A stretch of DNA of 64,000 nucleotides from Mactra quadrangularis (GCA_025267735.1 CM046295.1:17133592-17197591), one strand, 5' to 3'; positions 48,149 to 61,203 are shown, counted from the stretch's first letter. Notes: generated by a model not told the origin, from the sequence alone. Made by a program: numbers and translations.

Positions 48149-49912
48149 ACTTTAATTTTGTATTTTTGTATTAATTGTGTTGTTCTTGATAATTTGATTC
48201 ATAAATTTATTGCCTTTCACTGCATGTGATCTGCGGATGCTGGATTAATACCGGCAAAGGCTAATCAAGTCGCCTCTAGATCCAGGACTGTATTCTTGCC
48301 GTGTGAGGTAATACCATATCAAGAAAAGTTGATACTTTATATGTTAATGATTTCTTGCCTCAAATCAATATAAACGGGTTAGATGCAGTTTGCAATGAAA
48401 CTGTCCAAGGCAAGAGTGAACTAGTTACATGTGTATATCGAGAGTTAAAAGGTAAACATTTAGAAAAATTATAAAAAAATTTAAAATACCTTTTCAATCT
48501 GCAATACGATTCAATTTTTTTGGTAGATTTACCACTCATTCATGTGTTCTATGAATATAAGTGCATTTGAAGTTTAAATAAGTTTTATTTTCTAAAACAA
48601 AATTAAAGAAATAAAAAATAAAAGTACAAATTTTCCAGCGGTAAAAGGTGCCAAGTACACTTGGGACCTAAATATTCGGAACTGTAGAGGTAAAAGCTGC
48701 CAAGGGTTTGAGATGGCACCTTTTACCACTATAATTTTGACAAAAACGTGTACTATGTTAAAGAGAAATATGATAAGATAGAACACTTTAAAATTCCAGT
48801 CATTACTTTTTTACTGAATTAAAGAAATAAAACATAAATGTTGACTTATCTGTAACAATACAATGTACAATGAGTTTACTGACATTACTTTTTATAAATA
48901 ATGTTAATCACTACTACTACTAATAAGACAGTAGAGAATGAAGTCTTCGTTTCAAATACCCACAGCATAATCACTATTATTTGTTTGCAACAATAATTAA
49001 CAATTCAAGAAAATGGTTAAAGGTATATTGTGAGAAAGAACGAGAAAAAAAATCTTTACTAATGGTACTTGATTCACTCAATATATGTATACCCTTAAAT
49101 GATCGTTTATTTTACAAATATGTACAAAAAATATTTCAAACTATGTATATTATATTAAAAGGTTTAACTAAGTCTGTGTGGTGCAACAGTTCATGTTTTT
49201 GTTACTATTAATAAGCCAAAATATTAATTATTTATGAATATTTTGAAATATATTTACAAAATTGATTTTTCGACTGCATAATTATTCATATGTTTTATGT
49301 CCGACAGAAGTTCTATTTGTTAACAAACTTAGTCGAACTTTTATTTCGTAAGTTACTTGCCAGAAACATTCTTCATTGTTGGACTAAAATCTCAATACAG
49401 AACCGAAATGTAATGATATTATATTTTACTTTTAAGTTTCATTCTATGATAACATAATATCATTTACGACAAAACTTGCTAGCATTCTAATTTTTATCTT
49501 TATGTTAAAGTCTGCAATTTTCTTATTTGGCATCTTGAACTTTATTTTTAACCGGAAACTTTTTTATTCTGAGTCGATAAACAATTTGCATTTTCTAAAA
49601 ATGCTTACTCTCAAATGCAGTTTTTGCTTAGTTCTTTGTCAGAATTTATTTATTACATTGTTTGTGTGCTAGGTAAATAATGTACAATTACTCTCCGAAT
49701 AAATATAAGTTGTGCTAGCACTATAACTGTTGATTGTTAAGTAATGATTTAAAGTATAGATGGCATCTTTTCCACTTCAAAATAGATATTCTGTAGGTTT
49801 CAAGTACACTTGTCACCTTTTGCCACCGTTAAAATCACCTTAAGGCACTTGGCACTAATTACTTCTGTCATTTTTTACCTTTTATGGGCAGAATCTGAGG
49901 TTGATTTCTTTT

Positions 49913-50935
49913 CCTATGATAGAGGGATCTGATTTCTTATGAAAAAAGCAAAAAGTCATTTTCGTTTAAATTGAAGCTGGCACTTTTTACCTTTCAACCC
50001 TCGATATTATTATGTGATGTTGTTATTATATTTTGTAAATATTTCTACAATGTATATAACCTGAGCTACATAAACTGTTTTTTTTTCTTTTTCGTTTTTT
50101 ATTTATTATTGTTTAGCATGTTTTTGTTATTTCATTTTGTTACATGTTATGAGATTTTTATTTTTTTTATATTTTTACATATTTAAGCATAAGTGCTGCA
50201 TATATGATATTTTATAACACTCTTTTTCTAATACTCTAAGAATAATGTATTGCATGCAGATATCTTACGACAAAATTCATCGTTAATTTATTTCTTGAGA
50301 ACTTGTCAAAATCATGAAGCTTAGAAAAACTTACAACTTTTGTCACAAAACCTGATTGTAAAGACCCAAGTTAAAGGCATAAAGCTTCAAAACCATCTTG
50401 CAACTTTTGTCATAAAACCTGATTCTTAAGACCCTGGTCGAAGTCACGAAGCTTCAAAACCATCTTGCATCTTTTGTCAAAAAACCTGATTCTAAAGACT
50501 CTAGTCAAAGTCATAAAGCTTCAAAACCATCTTACAAACATGAGGTGGATTTTTTCTTATGAGAGAGGGATCTGAGTACTGATGAAAAAAAAGCAAAAAG
50601 TCATTTTCGTTTAAATTGAAGCTGGCACTTTTTACCTTTCAATCCTCGATATTATTATGTGATGTTGTTATTATATCTTGTAAATATTTCTACAATGTAT
50701 ATAACCTGAGCTACATAAACTGTTTTTTTTCTTTTTCGTTTTTTATTTATTATTGTTTAGCATGTTTTTGTTATTTTATTTTGTTACATGTTATTAGATT
50801 TTTATTTTTATATTTTACATATTTAAGCATATGTGCTGCGTATATGATATTTTATAACAGTCTTTTTCTAATACTCTAAGAATAATGTATTGCATGCAGA
50901 TATCTTACGACAAAATTCATCGTTAATTTATTTCT
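49913..50935 (+). repeat. Two-unit tandem duplication, copy B
   Basis: Same arrangement as 9282-10260, so it predates the A/B duplication. Its small open frames are not genes. Confidence 0.7.
50305..50545 (+). repeat. 68-bp satellite, short array (copy B)
   Basis: Partner of 9670-9910, with about the same number of units. Confidence 0.7.
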
Positions 50936-51654
50936 TGAGAACCAAGTTAATACTTAAAACAATGGAAAAAGTTAATTTAATTATTTTGAAAAACTTTATA
51001 ACTATATATTTTTTTAGTCAGTGTTAATATTTTAATCTATATTTTTCCCAGCCAAGCTAATTGTTTATGTTAATGATTTTGGTAGATGTTTTTAAAATAT
51101 TTTTTTATCAAGTTTAAGTAGTTTAATCAACATAAATAATCAACATAATTTCTAGGATGTGACATAAACACTCAGTTTGAAAACACCGTCTGGTTATCTC
51201 TTTTATTAGATAATCAATATAATCAAAATTCTTGATCAGTCTCAAGTATTGACACATGCTAGTCTGTTTGTTTTATTATCTCATTGATAAAGGTGTCACA
51301 TCCTGACATTTCCTTCTTAATCAATTTACACGTTATTATGTAAAAGTATAATTCTCATTGGTTGATTAATATGTGATTGCCCTGCCTCTATTATTTACTT
51401 TTCCCATAAAACCTAGAGACAACTAAGTTAAAATTATGGATGTTTTTAGGATGAATATGTTAGGTTATGTTTTGTCAGGTTAAGTTAGGATAGATCATGT
51501 GAAAGTTACGTTACAAATATTATGTGAAAATTAACAAAATAATAATTTAAATTAATATTGATTGCACACCTTGAATACTTTTGTGGATATGTACCTTTTG
51601 TTAACTAAATGACCTGAGTACAATAAAATTGAAAGAGGATCAACAGAGTTTGTT

Positions 51655-51824
51655 TAAATTGCAACTAAATAATAATAATCTGTAACAGTAGGTTCGATCG
51701 GCTGGGGGCTTGCTCGCATCCAGTGGCAGCACTCGCTTGGCGTGATTGTATTTTTGTGTGAGGTTGTTTGGGGAATTCTACCAAACCCACTGTTGACAGC
51801 ATATTATTATTTGGTTGCAATTTA
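51655..51824. mobile_element. 170-bp MITE (copy B)
   Basis: Same element as 11008-11177, with one mismatch in the left arm. Confidence 0.75.
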
Positions 51825-52287
51825 TGATATTCAAAATTTATAGGACTTTGTCTTTTCATGCAACATATCGAGTTTTATGCTGGCTCGAAGTCCCCCCAAG
51901 CAAATTTGTTATTGTTTGTTTTTAGATAAGGCATTTATGCTAATGTGTGGTTGATGCATCCTATAACCTGGTTTAAACCCTTATGTGGAAAACATTTTTG
52001 TTATTGCACTTGTTATTTGTGTGTGATGTCCTTTATATAAAAATTTTAAAAGAAACCAAAAAAAAAAATAGCTGTCTCTTTCCGTTTTGGCTGCGTTGGA
52101 CGTCTGCGTTTTTTACTGTTAATGTGTTCGCATTCCGTTTGTCTTACTACGATTGAAGCATAAGATTTTTTATGATTTAATTCATTTCCTGTGCAATTTT
52201 GTTATTGCTTTTATGTTTTGTTTTTTAAAACCTTTATACAAAAAGTGTTTGTATTGTCCTATATAAAAACCATTAAAAAACTAAACA

Positions 52288-52805
52288 AAACCTGATTTTA
52301 AAGACCCTAGTCAAAGTGATGAAGCTTAAAAACCATCTTACATCTTTTGTCACAAAACCTGATTCTAAATACCCTAGTCAAAGTCATGAAGCTTAAAAAC
52401 CATCTTACATCTTTTGTCACAAAACCCTGATTCCAAAGACCCTAGTCAAAGTGATGAAGCTTAAAAACCATCTTACATCTTTTGTCACAAAAACCTGATT
52501 CTAAAGACACTAGTCAAAGTCATGAAGCTTAAAAACCATCTTACATCTTTTGTCACAAAAACCTGATTCTAAAGACACTAGTCAAAGTCATGAAGCTTAA
52601 AAACCATCTTACATCTTTTGTCACAAAAACCTGATTCTAAAGACCCTAGTCAAAGTCATGAAGCTTAAAAACCATCTTACAACTTTCGTCACAAAAACCT
52701 GATTTTAAATACCCTAGTCAAAGTCATGAAGCTTAAAAACCATCTTACATCTTTTGTCACAAAAACCTGATTCTAAAGACCCTAGTCAAAGTCATGAAGC
52801 TTCAT
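52288..52805 (+). repeat. 68-bp satellite array, expanded (copy B)
   Basis: About seven and a half units, against four and a half in copy A at the same place, with very similar neighbouring units. This indicates recent expansion or contraction. Confidence 0.8.
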
Positions 52806-53518
52806 ATATATCTCTCTTTTTGTTTTGCTGCGTCTGAGTTTTCGTTACTGTTGATGTGTTCACATTTCGTTTGTATTACTATGATTTAAGCATAATATTG
52901 TTTTATGAAGAACTCACACGTATAGTGCATGTTTTATTGTATAATCATTATTTTAATATATTTACTGTGCAATTTCATTGTTTTATTTTCATGATGTCAT
53001 TTATTAGCATTTTAGGACTACGCTAAAAGTTCTGAAATATATGGGAATTAAATATTTGATTTCTAAAAGGTGCTAAAATAATGAAATAAAAACAATCAGT
53101 TTTTTTTTCATTTTTTCTCATGCTTTGTACAATACGTCATCTCATCTTTCCTTTATATGTTAGTTTTGTACCAATATTTTTTTAAGTTATTTCAATAAAA
53201 TTATAAAAAAATGTTTTGTCTCTTTTGTTGTCCTAGCCTTTTTTTTCATAGCCAATAAATACTTTACGGTATTCAAATTGGTAGTTTTCCACTAGCGGTA
53301 CGAACAAAAAGATGTTCGCTACAATAAAATACACAAAGAAGAAGATGATTGAACTTGTTGATGGAACATACTTTTTTTTCAAAGCTTTAGACACATATTT
53401 TGATATGCGATGTGACGACAAGGCACTCATCATAAAACATACATGCAAGTTACAAAATATGTTTTACCAAAAAGCCATGTCAAACAACATTATGCATCAA
53501 GGATGACAAAAAAGGGTG

Positions 53519-53806
53519 ATTTATTTAATTGGATTTAACGTCGTTTCAACACATTTTATGTCATTTTACGGCGTCTAGCGCACCTAACCTAGCTTTCCTG
53601 GACCCTTGTCTATTACCAGTATTTACCTACCCTTCCACAAGGCCGGACAAATCTCCATATTATCTAATTAATGGAGGCAAATTGACATAATAGTCTAATT
53701 TTCATGGAAGGGTATAACATCTCCGGGTTGGATTCGAACTGTTTCCCCTTTGGGACACGAGATTCCGAATCCCGACGCGCTACCAACTGCGCTATCGACC
53801 CGGGTT
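53519..53806 (-). mobile_element. tRNA-derived SINE (GGGTCGATAGCGCAG family), copy B
   Basis: Same insertion as 12687-12974, with the right target duplicate ACAAAAGGGTGA kept at 53807-53818 and the left one slightly mutated. It predates the A/B duplication. Confidence 0.85.
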
Positions 53807-54331
53807 ACAAAAGGGTGAAAACAAATTATAATTCATACGTACTGTATCAAACAAGGTAGTCTGGCCTCTTATGAAAAAGATACTTAACAAGACATCGTTT
53901 AATTTATAACCATAAATTGAACGCATGATATATTTTGTATAGGTTGCTTTATATAGCTATGTTAAACTACAGTCTAGTAGGTATAGATTAAAATTATTAA
54001 ACTCTCGACAAAACATGAATGTAGTCAAAAGCATCCATTCGAAACTTATTTATATGATAATATGAGGAAATTCTCTCTATACTTCACGAAGGATATACTG
54101 CGTCAAAATTGTGCAATCTCAGTCGAATAATGACGTTCTTTTTGTGTTGACATATCTCTAAAAGAACAGAGAAAAACATGAATGAATCGAAATTTTGTTC
54201 AAATTAAAAGCAAATCCTTTTTATTTAATCTCGCAAGCTCATAAAAAGACATAATGCCTCTCCTTCAAATAAGTTTTCTGAAATAAAAGCAAATAAGTGC
54301 AGTGTCGATAAAAAATGTTTAACCACTTTAA

Positions 54332-55423
54332 GGGCCCGTTTCATCAACACACCGCTCGCCTGCTTTTCGGCGATATATATCCAATTTTAAATAATCTCGC
54401 CAATTGCGTTTCATCAAATAAAAAATCGGCGATATCGCCATTTGTTCCTCGCCATCGCAAATTTTCAACGCCGATTACGTTTCATCAAATTATCTCGCAT
54501 CGCCCGTGCACCTGTTGGAGGCGATTATCGCCTAAAAATTAGCGATCGCCAAATACATATCGCAAGGCAGCATCTATAATCAATATATCGTATACATGTA
54601 TATATACATTCGATCCCAAAATGATTGTTCGATGAATGTCCCCCTTTAAGATTATAAATTGAATTTATTCTATTTAGGATATATATATATTGTATATAAA
54701 AAAGCAAGGCAGTGACGTCGATGTTGTCATGGTTCATGACGGCATTTAATTGTCGTCACTGCCTTGCTTTTTTATATATATTGTATATATACATATTATT
54801 TTCTACATGGTACACTCTTTATAATACTTGGTAAAGTTAATGAGTTTTCTTTTTTTAATTGGGATATCTGATAATCTCCATTAATCTCCTCAGCTGCATG
54901 GTTTGTTTACATCAAAAATAACTTCTACAGAAACTGTCTGACGTCATCCTCATATCGTCACTAGTCATGAAGTAACATAGAGTAAATAGGTTGCCAAATT
55001 AATATTAATAAAACACTTATGACGGTCCTGTACAAACGATTTTCTTTTTCTTAGTAAATTTCTGTCAATTCTAACCACTTCAACCTCTTTTCAGAGGGTT
55101 TAATATTATCATTCATTTTTGAATGAAAATATGTTGATGTTTGTGTATGAAATGTACCATCACTGTTAACTCTTCTTGCCTCCAAACCCTGCTAGCGGCT
55201 GCGCTACTCTTCATTTTGATTTCGTCGGCAGCTTGTCATACAGGCGCGCGCTCTATGACGTCATTCAATATTGGACTGGTTTTGATATTTCACACCGTTG
55301 ATGCAAAAAGTAGCGAAAATGTTAATGAAACGCGTCGTAAGGAAATATCGCCAAACGGCAAGTTGCGGTCTGCGATGGCAATGAACACATGCGAGAGATT
55401 TTAATTTTTGATGAAACGGGCCG
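54332..55423. mobile_element. Harbinger-like DNA element, both ends present (copy B)
   Basis: Ends GGGCCCGTTTCATCAA (54332) and TTGATGAAACGGGCC (to 55422) are inverted repeats. TAA occurs on both sides (54329-54331 and 55424-55426) as a target duplication. Empty sites with one TAA exist in paralogous sequence at 26849-26851 and 61696-61698. It is about 1.1 kb, with no intact transposase. Confidence 0.85.
54693..54778. repeat. 86-bp perfect hairpin in copy B
   Basis: Arms of 25 bp (54693-54717 and 54754-54778) are perfect complements containing AAAAAAGCAAGGCAGTGACG, with a 36-nt loop. Copy A has only a (TA)n run at this spot. Fits a tiny MITE inserted into TA repeats. Confidence 0.75.
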
Positions 55424-56067
55424 TAAACAAGTTGTTCTAAGCCAAGTTGTACCTGGCAAAACACTACTTAAAACTATTTATTCCATTAACTTAACAACTC
55501 GAGACTGTTCAAATCTTCCGAGTTTAACAAAAGCAAAGGATTTATAAAAACAAGAAAAAAGCTTCGCATTAAAATGAACAAATTTGTTAACACGAAATGC
55601 GTTCTTCGTGCAAACGTGCAAGATTAACATAATTTGTTCAGGAATGGATTAAGTTATTTGGGTAATTTGTTATTCGTTTATTTGTTAAACAAAATAGTTT
55701 CAAATACCAATACAAAAATATACAAGTACCACTTTAAAATCAACTTAAAGTTTATGTTTTCCTATATTAAAAACTAAAACCCTAAATTACCAAACTTTTG
55801 ACTTTAATATTAAGTTTGTACATAAACGTTAAAAGTTCTTGATTGCATCGATGCTCGTTTCAGGATTGGAGTTAGCGGGAATCGACAAATCCGTTGAAGC
55901 TGCTTATCATTCGAGATAAAGTGCCTTACTTGGTATAAAGATGTACTCATTGTATTGAATTTATACTCGATTCAGTCATATAGTAAATATACGCGAAGAT
56001 GTGGCTAAAATGCTTGCTATTGCTTGTTATTTTTATATTTCCCTCATCGGTAATATCAAATGTTTTA
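55424..56067. other. Continuation of flank after the Harbinger-like element, no gene seen
   Basis: The first 430 bp resemble 26852-27250 (AAGTTGTACCTGGCAAAACA, CAAATCTTCCGxGTTTAACA). The rest is unique. No coding support. Confidence 0.55.
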
Positions 56068-56228
56068 AAAATACCCTTCCACGAGTTTTTTTTTACATTA
56101 CTTTCAAGCTTTCTCCAATACAAAATATATGGAGAAATTGCTGGCCTTTGAAAGAGTTGATAAGTACGGGAAAACTAAAATGGCCAAAGAAAAATAACAT
56201 TAATTTGTGTTGACACGGCGTTAGAAGG
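56068..56228 (+). mobile_element. Decayed SINE fragment upstream of pseudogene C
   Basis: TACCCTTCCA, TATGGAGAAxTT and TTGTGTTGACACGGCGTTAG identify the 3' body of the GGGTCGATAGCGCAG family. The tRNA head is missing. Confidence 0.6.
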
Positions 56229-56379
56229 GATATAGAGGCAAAAGTTCACCTTCGTTTTTCCTGATTTGGAATTATATTTTTATAACTGTAAATGTAACGT
56301 ATACACTGTTATATTACTTGGCAAATTATTACTTTATTTTCTCGTAATATTTGAGGTGTTTCCTAACTTCATGCAATAT

Positions 56380-56982
56380 TTTAGAGACAAGTTATTGTTC
56401 ATTATAGGGGTTCAATTTCTTTCAGGGACCAGTAAAGTTGTTCATTGTTGGTTTTTATCTTAATATATTCAACTCTGTTTAACTCTCATTGGTTTTTATT
56501 TCCTTGTACAAACTTCAATTCCAATTAGATAAAAGGTCAGACAACCATGTTTTAAAAATGTGTCATGTTGTCGTCTATTTATTGATTCTTTCTCTTTAAT
56601 GTTTCTTTATCACTGTTATATTTTCAGTGACATTATCATCATCATTGTAATTTTATTATTTTATTTCCATTATTATTAATTCATCAGCATCAACATTATC
56701 ACTATCATAGACGTCATCATTTTCGCTACTAGTATTTGATAGTATCTTCCTTCATTTTTCAGCGCTGATATAGGACGTACAGGAACTTACATTGCTATAG
56801 ATTTACTAACAGAAGAAAGTATGAATGAAAGTTCTGTTGATGTGTTTGGATGTATTAGAAAAATGAGAGATCAACGTGTTAATATGGTGTAGACACCAGT
56901 GAGTATACAACATCAAACTGTTTGACCATGTGAGGCGTCAAAGATGGAGATGTTGAGTACATATACAAACTTTTCAATGTAG
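56380..56982 (+). pseudogene. RPTP pseudogene C: exon 4-5 and last-exon remnants
   Basis: Third family copy, clearly broken. Two adjacent, degenerate versions of the exon 4 end (GxxxxVIVHC region) lie at about 56381-56407 and 56424-56450; the second has a 2-bp insertion relative to the intact gene. Exon 5 is at 56763-56898 with both splice sites kept, but its P-loop reads SADIGRTG (Gly to Asp) and an in-frame TAG at 56890-56892 replaces the Gln of the Q-loop. Only about 30 bp later, sequence matching the last coding exon begins (56929-56982, ending TCAATGTAG), so exons 6-12 are deleted. 3' flank sequence matching genes A and B continues to about 57830. No functional phosphatase can be made. 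Confidence 0.85.
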
Positions 56983-57045
56983 TAAAACTAGTATTGAGTA
57001 AAAATGGAGCTCACTTTTTGAGATTGAGATGGATAGCACAAAACT

Positions 57046-57200
57046 TAGTTATCTTAAAGTTATTGACTTTATGATCGGACATGGCCTCAGTTATTGACTA
57101 TATGATTGGGCATGGCCTCAACTGTTGACTTTATGAGTGGGCATGGCCTCAGTAATTGACTTTATGAGTGGGCATGGCCCCAGTTATTGACTTTATGACC
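57046..57200 (+). repeat. Minisatellite in the 3' flank of pseudogene C
   Basis: About five copies of the TTATTGACTTTATGAGTGGG-type unit, which helps confirm pseudogene C as a family member. Confidence 0.7.
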
Positions 57201-57830
57201 CATCAACAAGATTTCACAAATAATTAGGTATAATGATAAAGATCCTGTGTTTGATTTGTGTTTTTATTTGGTTTAAATTTTTGTGTTTATTGGAGTTTTG
57301 CTATTCCGGATATCTTGATTAATAAATAGGTTGCCTTTCGCTGCATGTGATCTGCGCATCCCGGAACAATACCGGCAAAGGCTAATCAAAGTCGCCCCTA
57401 GATCAAAGACTGTATTCTTGACGTGTAAGATCATACTGTTCCAAGAAAAGTCGATAATTTATATGTTAAAAATTTCTTGCCACAAATCAACATAAACGGG
57501 TTAGATGCAGTTTGACATTGACATTGTCAAAGGCCATAGTGAACTAATTACATGTTTATATTATTTTGTACTGTTGTTATTATATTTTGTAAATATTTCC
57601 ACAATGTATAAAACCTTGGCTTAATAAATATGTTTTATTCTTTTACGTATTTATCATTTTTTGCATGTTTTATTTTTTGTTATTTTATTTTGTTACATGT
57701 TATTAGATTTTTATTTTTATATTTTTACATATTTAAGGATAAGTGCTGCATATGATATTTTATAACACTCTTTTTCTAATACTCTAAGAATAATCTATTT
57801 CATGCAGATATCTTACGGCATATTTCATCC
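57201..57830 (+). repeat. 3' flank of pseudogene C, related to gene A/B flanks
   Basis: Matches CCGGCAAAGGCTAATCAAxG near 48255 and, from 57570, the T-rich block near 9400 (TTGTTATTATATTTTGTAAA). The intervening flank is deleted. Confidence 0.7.
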
Positions 57831-58084
57831 TTAATTTATGAAAAATTTGGGTATCATTCGGAACACCTTGACCTTTCAGAAATTAATAATCTCGGAAGGA
57901 TTCGTGGGGGTCTATCCTGGGGTCTTGGGTTTTTACTACCTACGCAAGGCGAAGCACGTAACGGTTATGCAAAATAGTTCTTGCCAGTAAACTTACAGAT
58001 CTTTTTCAAAACATTGATCTTTGTTATTTATTAAACTAAATATTGTTCAGTGATATGATTAAACTGTGTTATTTCAAATTTATG
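57831..58084. other. Unique spacer, nothing recognised
   Basis: Contains a moderately GC-rich stretch near 57890-57965 without a usable frame. Confidence 0.45.
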
Positions 58085-58215
58085 GACTAAAAACGAAACA
58101 TCACTCATCGCCTAAACGATGTATTTGTATTTGTTTACTTTAACACCGGTAGTTTTAAAATGGCGTCTATATATATCCGAGGTTATTCGTAGTGAATGGC
58201 CGAGGAGTTCCAAAT
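58085..58215. mobile_element. Partial copy of the 50-bp inverted-end element, reversed
   Basis: Contains CGAAACATCACTCAT, TTTGTTTACTTTAACACCGG and GAATGGCCGAGGAGTTCC, the reverse complement of the 21313-21567 left half. Its outer end is missing. Confidence 0.65.
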
Positions 58216-58689
58216 TTTTAGGTATATATAATACTTGCTTTCATGAAATATTTAAAAAATAATAATTCAATATTAAAAAATCCTTTTACTTCTAAATTCA
58301 CCATGGCAACCAAAATTTCTAAATAGTTGTGAAAAGGGAAATTCACATGTTCTTAATTGTTATATACTATATCTTGTTATTATGTTAATCCTTACAACAA
58401 TTCCAGTTATAAACATAAACTAATTTTTGAGTTAGTCCTTTAAAATTATATTTTTGTTGCCATGTTTACTAGGACTACTAAGTTCATACCTTTTTTAAGT
58501 ATGCTGCAATTCTAATCTTAGTGCCTTGAACCTCACATGTGGAATTAATGATCATTCACTAAGGTTCTTACTAGATACCATTCGTGGTCAAAAGATTTCA
58601 TTTCTGTTATCTAATATATCTTTCCAATTAAATACAATGATTATAATGTATAAACAAGATTCACACTGTACTATGATAAGCTTTATATA
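58216..58689. other. AT-rich spacer, nothing recognised
   Basis: No repeat partner or supported frame. A minus-strand frame of 78 codons (58588-58824) is Ile/Tyr-rich low complexity. Confidence 0.45.
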
Positions 58690-60700
58690 ATATGATAGAA
58701 AGGTTGTGTATACAAGTATACTTGCATTATATTTAGTATTTAAGATCAAGGAAGATGAATCATACAAAATTATAATCTTATAATATATAAATCTAATAAT
58801 ATAACAATTTCCAAGCAGTACCACAACTGAACGATGTCATGAAGATGCTTTGATATTGAAATTTTGTCACAGCACATAACAGTAGATAAGGCTTTACAAT
58901 TGTGAATTACTGACTACTGCATGGCTATCAGTGAGAATCAGTTATAATAACATGGCTATTAAAACTGCAACAATAAAACTACTGATAACTGGTTTTCTAA
59001 TCAAAGCATAGGTTGTATTATTTGCTATTGTCTTGACAACATCAATCCAAACAAAAACCAAGCATATCTATGAGATGTCATGAAAAAACCAAGTGATTTC
59101 TAATTTTAATTTTATTAAAAAACAATGTTTATAGCATTTCATCAATAACTTTTGAATATGTCAAACACATTTTTATTGGTAGATCTAGTCCTATTGATTT
59201 GATGTGTGCCCTAACCATCTATCATGCACTCAGAGTATCATCAATATGGCAAACATCAATACATCATTCACCTGAAAGTAAGAAATATACTTATAGTTTT
59301 TTGCGCATAAATAATACAAAAAAATTGAAATAAACAATCTAATTGCAAATTGCATATATCAGCAGTAATTATTATTGACAAATATAACAAATAGAAGAAT
59401 GGTGATATAATACTTAAGGATACTTTATAATTTCTTGATATAATATTTAAAAGAAGACAAATGTTTTATTTAATTTTTTTCATTGTTGATAAGAAATTAT
59501 GCTTTTTGTGCCATGTTGTCTACTTAAGCAGATACCAGTCAGTTTCTCTGTTTCCAAGTTATAAATAGACTAGCTGATGTAAAAAGTCCATGGAAAAAGT
59601 CCATGGTGCACTGCCCTTCCCATTAACATAAACACATACCAGCAATAAAACTTAAGATAACTTAGTTGGTAAGCAAATCATTGGTTTAAACCCCTCTACT
59701 TAAAAATATTGAGCTGCCCATGAACACCTTTAGCACATAGATGGTGGGTTGGATATGAAGAGTAAAACATACCTTTTATTGTTGTGAATTGAGTCACTGC
59801 AAACTTATTATCTTACATCTACATCAAGCAATCAGGAATCAAGATTATCAAAGTCCATGAAAAAATCTGAAAATAAAAAAACAGTCTCCTTGTAAAAACT
59901 CTGAAATAAAACTAAACATGAATTTGTTCAATGCATTTGTACGATTTTGACGACGTGTTGTCTATAGACTGGTTGCCTCCGAATTGAAACCATCCACACT
60001 GAATCATACTTTACACACACGTTAGCATAATTATCAGAATGACAACGTCACCAATGCTTTTAAATTAAACATGTAAATAATATTGTGATCCAAAAATAAA
60101 TCACCATGGCCTTCATTATTGTTATTATGTTACGTGATTCTACTTCCGCGATCGCGTCATCAGTGAACTTTAAAATACAGTCATAAAAATGTTATCTACT
60201 CAAAATGACAAACATATATTAAATGAATGTTTAAGGATTGAACATACCTGCAAGCGTGGCCCTTAATCGAACTTATTTGAAGAAAACATGATCGCCCAAT
60301 CTCTATTCATGTGTAGTTCAACTAACGTTGAAGCAAGTGCGTGTAGACCTACGAACGACAACTCTAGTGTTGAAAGTGTTGAAAGTGTATGCTATAATAT
60401 GTCGATCGGCAAAAATTGATTTTCTTGACAAAGATTATTTAAGTTTCACACAGATAAGAGTAGTTAAGGTACATAATTTGAATTATTCGTATGTTATTGT
60501 GATAAAATAATGACGCTGGGAACATCTGATAGTTTTAATATAAAAAGCTCCTCTATTTTGCAGCTAGCAGACAAAATTGAAAATATGTAAAACGGTGACG
60601 ACGTAACATAGTTTGTCCATGGAAATCACTAGAAAAATTGGCGCATGCGCAGATTGACTAGCGAAATACCTAAATCAAACATGCGTGTCTGGCCTCTTAC
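58690..60700 (+). repeat. Segmental duplication partner of 15066-16832
   Basis: Same order and orientation as 15066-16832 and, like it, runs directly into the GGCGGATCC-ended MITE. Short open frames here (for example near 60328) are not supported as genes. Confidence 0.85.
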
Positions 60701-61203
60701 ATAGGCGGATCCAGGATTTTAAGTTAAAGGGGGCGGAAAATTCTAGTTAGAGGGGGCGTAAAATTAACAAGCAGAATAGGATTTCAAGGGGCCGTAAGGG
60801 CGCCGAATGGTCCACCCTGACCAGAGGTCTAGGAGACCGGCGGCACCCGAAATTCCTGAGTTTTGGTTATTCTAAGGGATTCAGGCACATTTCGAGAGCC
60901 TCAACTATCCTTTCCCAGGGTATACAATATGAAGCATCTAGATATATCATATAATTTTCTAACAGCCGTTGGATCATGTTAAATTCTTACATTAATGAGA
61001 AGGAATTGTTTTAAATTGTATGCTAAGTCATATTATTTCTGTACTCCAAGTCTCGTAACTTGTTGCACGTATAGCGTGTGAATTTTTTTGACAAATATAT
61101 ATAATTTCCTATAATTATCATATTCATGATTAAAAAACAACAACCCTTGCTTGGGAAATTTTAGGGGGGCGCACGCCGGGTCCGCCCCCCTTGGATTCGC
61201 CTA
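60701..61203. mobile_element. MITE with ATAGGCGGATCCA ends, copy 2
   Basis: Nearly identical to 16833-17343, in the same place at the end of the shared segment; the right arm has one change (TGGATTCG). Confidence 0.85.

Larger units (their letters stand above)
40307..55395 (+). repeat. Segmental duplication, copy B (pairs with 1-14532)
   Basis: Direct-repeat partner of 1-14532, containing gene B from its seventh exon onward plus the 3' flank. It is longer because of the intron insert at 45791-46413 and larger satellite arrays. Coding identity is very high in D1 and lower in D2. Confidence 0.92.
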
